DNA of 6,167 bases, taken from the NCBI GenBank assembly GCA_039179965.1, contig JBCDEC010000265.1:1-6167 (forward strand), in the 5' to 3' direction. This DNA is from Marinibacterium sp039179965. GTDB taxonomy: Bacteria > Pseudomonadota > Alphaproteobacteria > Rhodobacterales > Rhodobacteraceae. Under the pieces are notes generated by a model. The model did not search any database. It was not told the DNA's origin and saw only the letters and a list, made by a program, of their open reading frames with translations. Within the stretch, counting starts at the first letter, position 1; each line of letters starts with the position of its first letter. The position numbers and the translations under genes were made by a program. Below, piece after piece: positions 5,714-6,167 of this stretch.

Positions 5714-6167
5714 GACGTTGGTCCTTTCGCTTGATCTTGATCCGCCCCGGCAATCGCCGCGGGCCAGTGTGTGCGCACATGGTCGTGCAGTTTTATCGTG
5801 TGAAGGCGCACGCGGTCCGCGGCGGCTTCGGCATCCCGCGCCTCGAAGGCTTCGATAATGCCTATATGGTCGGCGCGCGATCGGGCAATGCGATTGCCCT
5901 CTCCGATCGCGCGGCGGCGCACCGCATGCATATGTACAAAGAGGTCTTCGGCCATCCGGGCCAGCAAACTGCAATGCGATATCTCCAAAATCCGCTGGTG
6001 GAAACGAATGTTGTTTTCAGAATATTCCAGAATGTCGGCGCCCGCCTCGGTTTCCGAATAACGCGCGGCCATTGCGCGTAGCGAAGCAATCTCGGCATCA
6101 CTGGCGCGCTCCACCGCCAGCCTCGCCGCCATGCTTTCAAGAGCCGCCCAGGCGATGATCGTCTCGA
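5710..6167 (-). CDS. GntR-family regulator, C-terminal FCD ligand-binding domain (partial)
   Basis: The 5' part is beyond the right window edge, so the N-terminal winged-helix DNA-binding domain is not seen. The visible 151 residues read as an all-helical FCD domain of the FadR/VanR type. They open with LESMAARLAVERASDAEI, followed by NIRFHQRILEISH and ADHIGIIEAFEARDAEAA, and then RLHTIKLHDHV. The three metal/ligand histidines of the family are present (His56, His100 and His122 of the visible part). The usual Asp of the D-x3-H pair is Asn52. Such regulators usually bind an organic acid pathway metabolite and act as repressors. The TGA stop overlaps the frc ATG by 4 nt (ATGA at 5713-5710), so the regulator and frc are translated from one mRNA and the regulator probably controls its own operon. 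The ligand is not known; oxalate or a related acid is the natural guess. Confidence 0.9.
   Translation of the reverse strand, partial: ETIIAWAALESMAARLAVERASDAEIASLRAMAARYSETEAGADILEYSENNIRFHQRILEISHCSLLARMAEDLFVHMHAVRRRAIGEGNRIARSRADHIGIIEAFEARDAEAAADRVRLHTIKLHDHVRTHWPAAIAGADQDQAKGPTS
5722..5727 (-). promoter_or_regulatory. Shine-Dalgarno of frc, inside the regulator gene
   Basis: The minus strand reads AAAGGA, with 8 nt before the ATG at 5713. It lies within the last codons of the GntR-type regulator. It supports the 5713 start and independent re-initiation at the ATGA overlap. Confidence 0.7.

Noticed and set aside
5714..5974. N-terminal extension of frc to an ATG at 5974
   Set aside because: The extra 87 residues are an off-frame reading of the GntR regulator. 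The family N-terminus and a ribosome site are at 5713.

Overview
The window looks like a GC-rich alphaproteobacterium, most likely of the Roseobacter/Rhodobacteraceae type. I infer this from codon usage and from the style of the universal-stress and tripartite tricarboxylate transporter (TTT) proteins, not from any marker gene. Apart from a gene fragment at the left edge, all supported genes lie on the minus strand. Read in transcription order (right to left) they are: a GntR/FCD-family regulator (cut by the right edge), a formyl-CoA:oxalate CoA-transferase (frc), a two-domain universal stress protein, and the three parts of a TTT importer in the order tctC (periplasmic binding protein), tctB (small membrane subunit) and tctA (large membrane subunit).

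Layout. Positions 3-125 (+) hold what looks like the last residues of an MDR/zinc-type dehydrogenase, convergent with the operon. TctA is at 217-1734, TctB at 1745-2272 and TctC at 2392-3372. The stress protein is at 3568-4422, Frc at 4439-5713 and the regulator at 5710-6167. The regulator and frc overlap by 4 nt (ATGA). Frc and usp are 16 nt apart, with a strong Shine-Dalgarno between them. A 195-nt AT-rich gap with a terminator-like hairpin separates usp from tctC. A 119-nt gap with three stem-forming elements separates tctC from tctB, and tctB and tctA are 10 nt apart.

How the genes may work together. The TTT system would bring a carboxylate across the inner membrane. Frc would convert a carboxylate (oxalate in the characterised family members) to its CoA thioester using formyl-CoA. 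The GntR/FCD regulator, coupled to frc, would sense a pathway acid. Clustering of frc with a complete TTT importer suggests that oxalate, or a chemically similar small acid, is the imported substrate; this is inference. The usual partner, oxalyl-CoA decarboxylase (oxc), is not in the window.

The most interesting features not explained by coding are in the tctC-tctB gap. A perfect 12-bp hairpin follows the tctC stop. A 9-bp long-range inverted repeat then places the tctB Shine-Dalgarno inside a stem. Both would favour more binding protein than membrane subunits. I found no RNA genes, CRISPR arrays, insertion sequences or phage genes. Most of the window is an ordinary catabolic/transport cluster.
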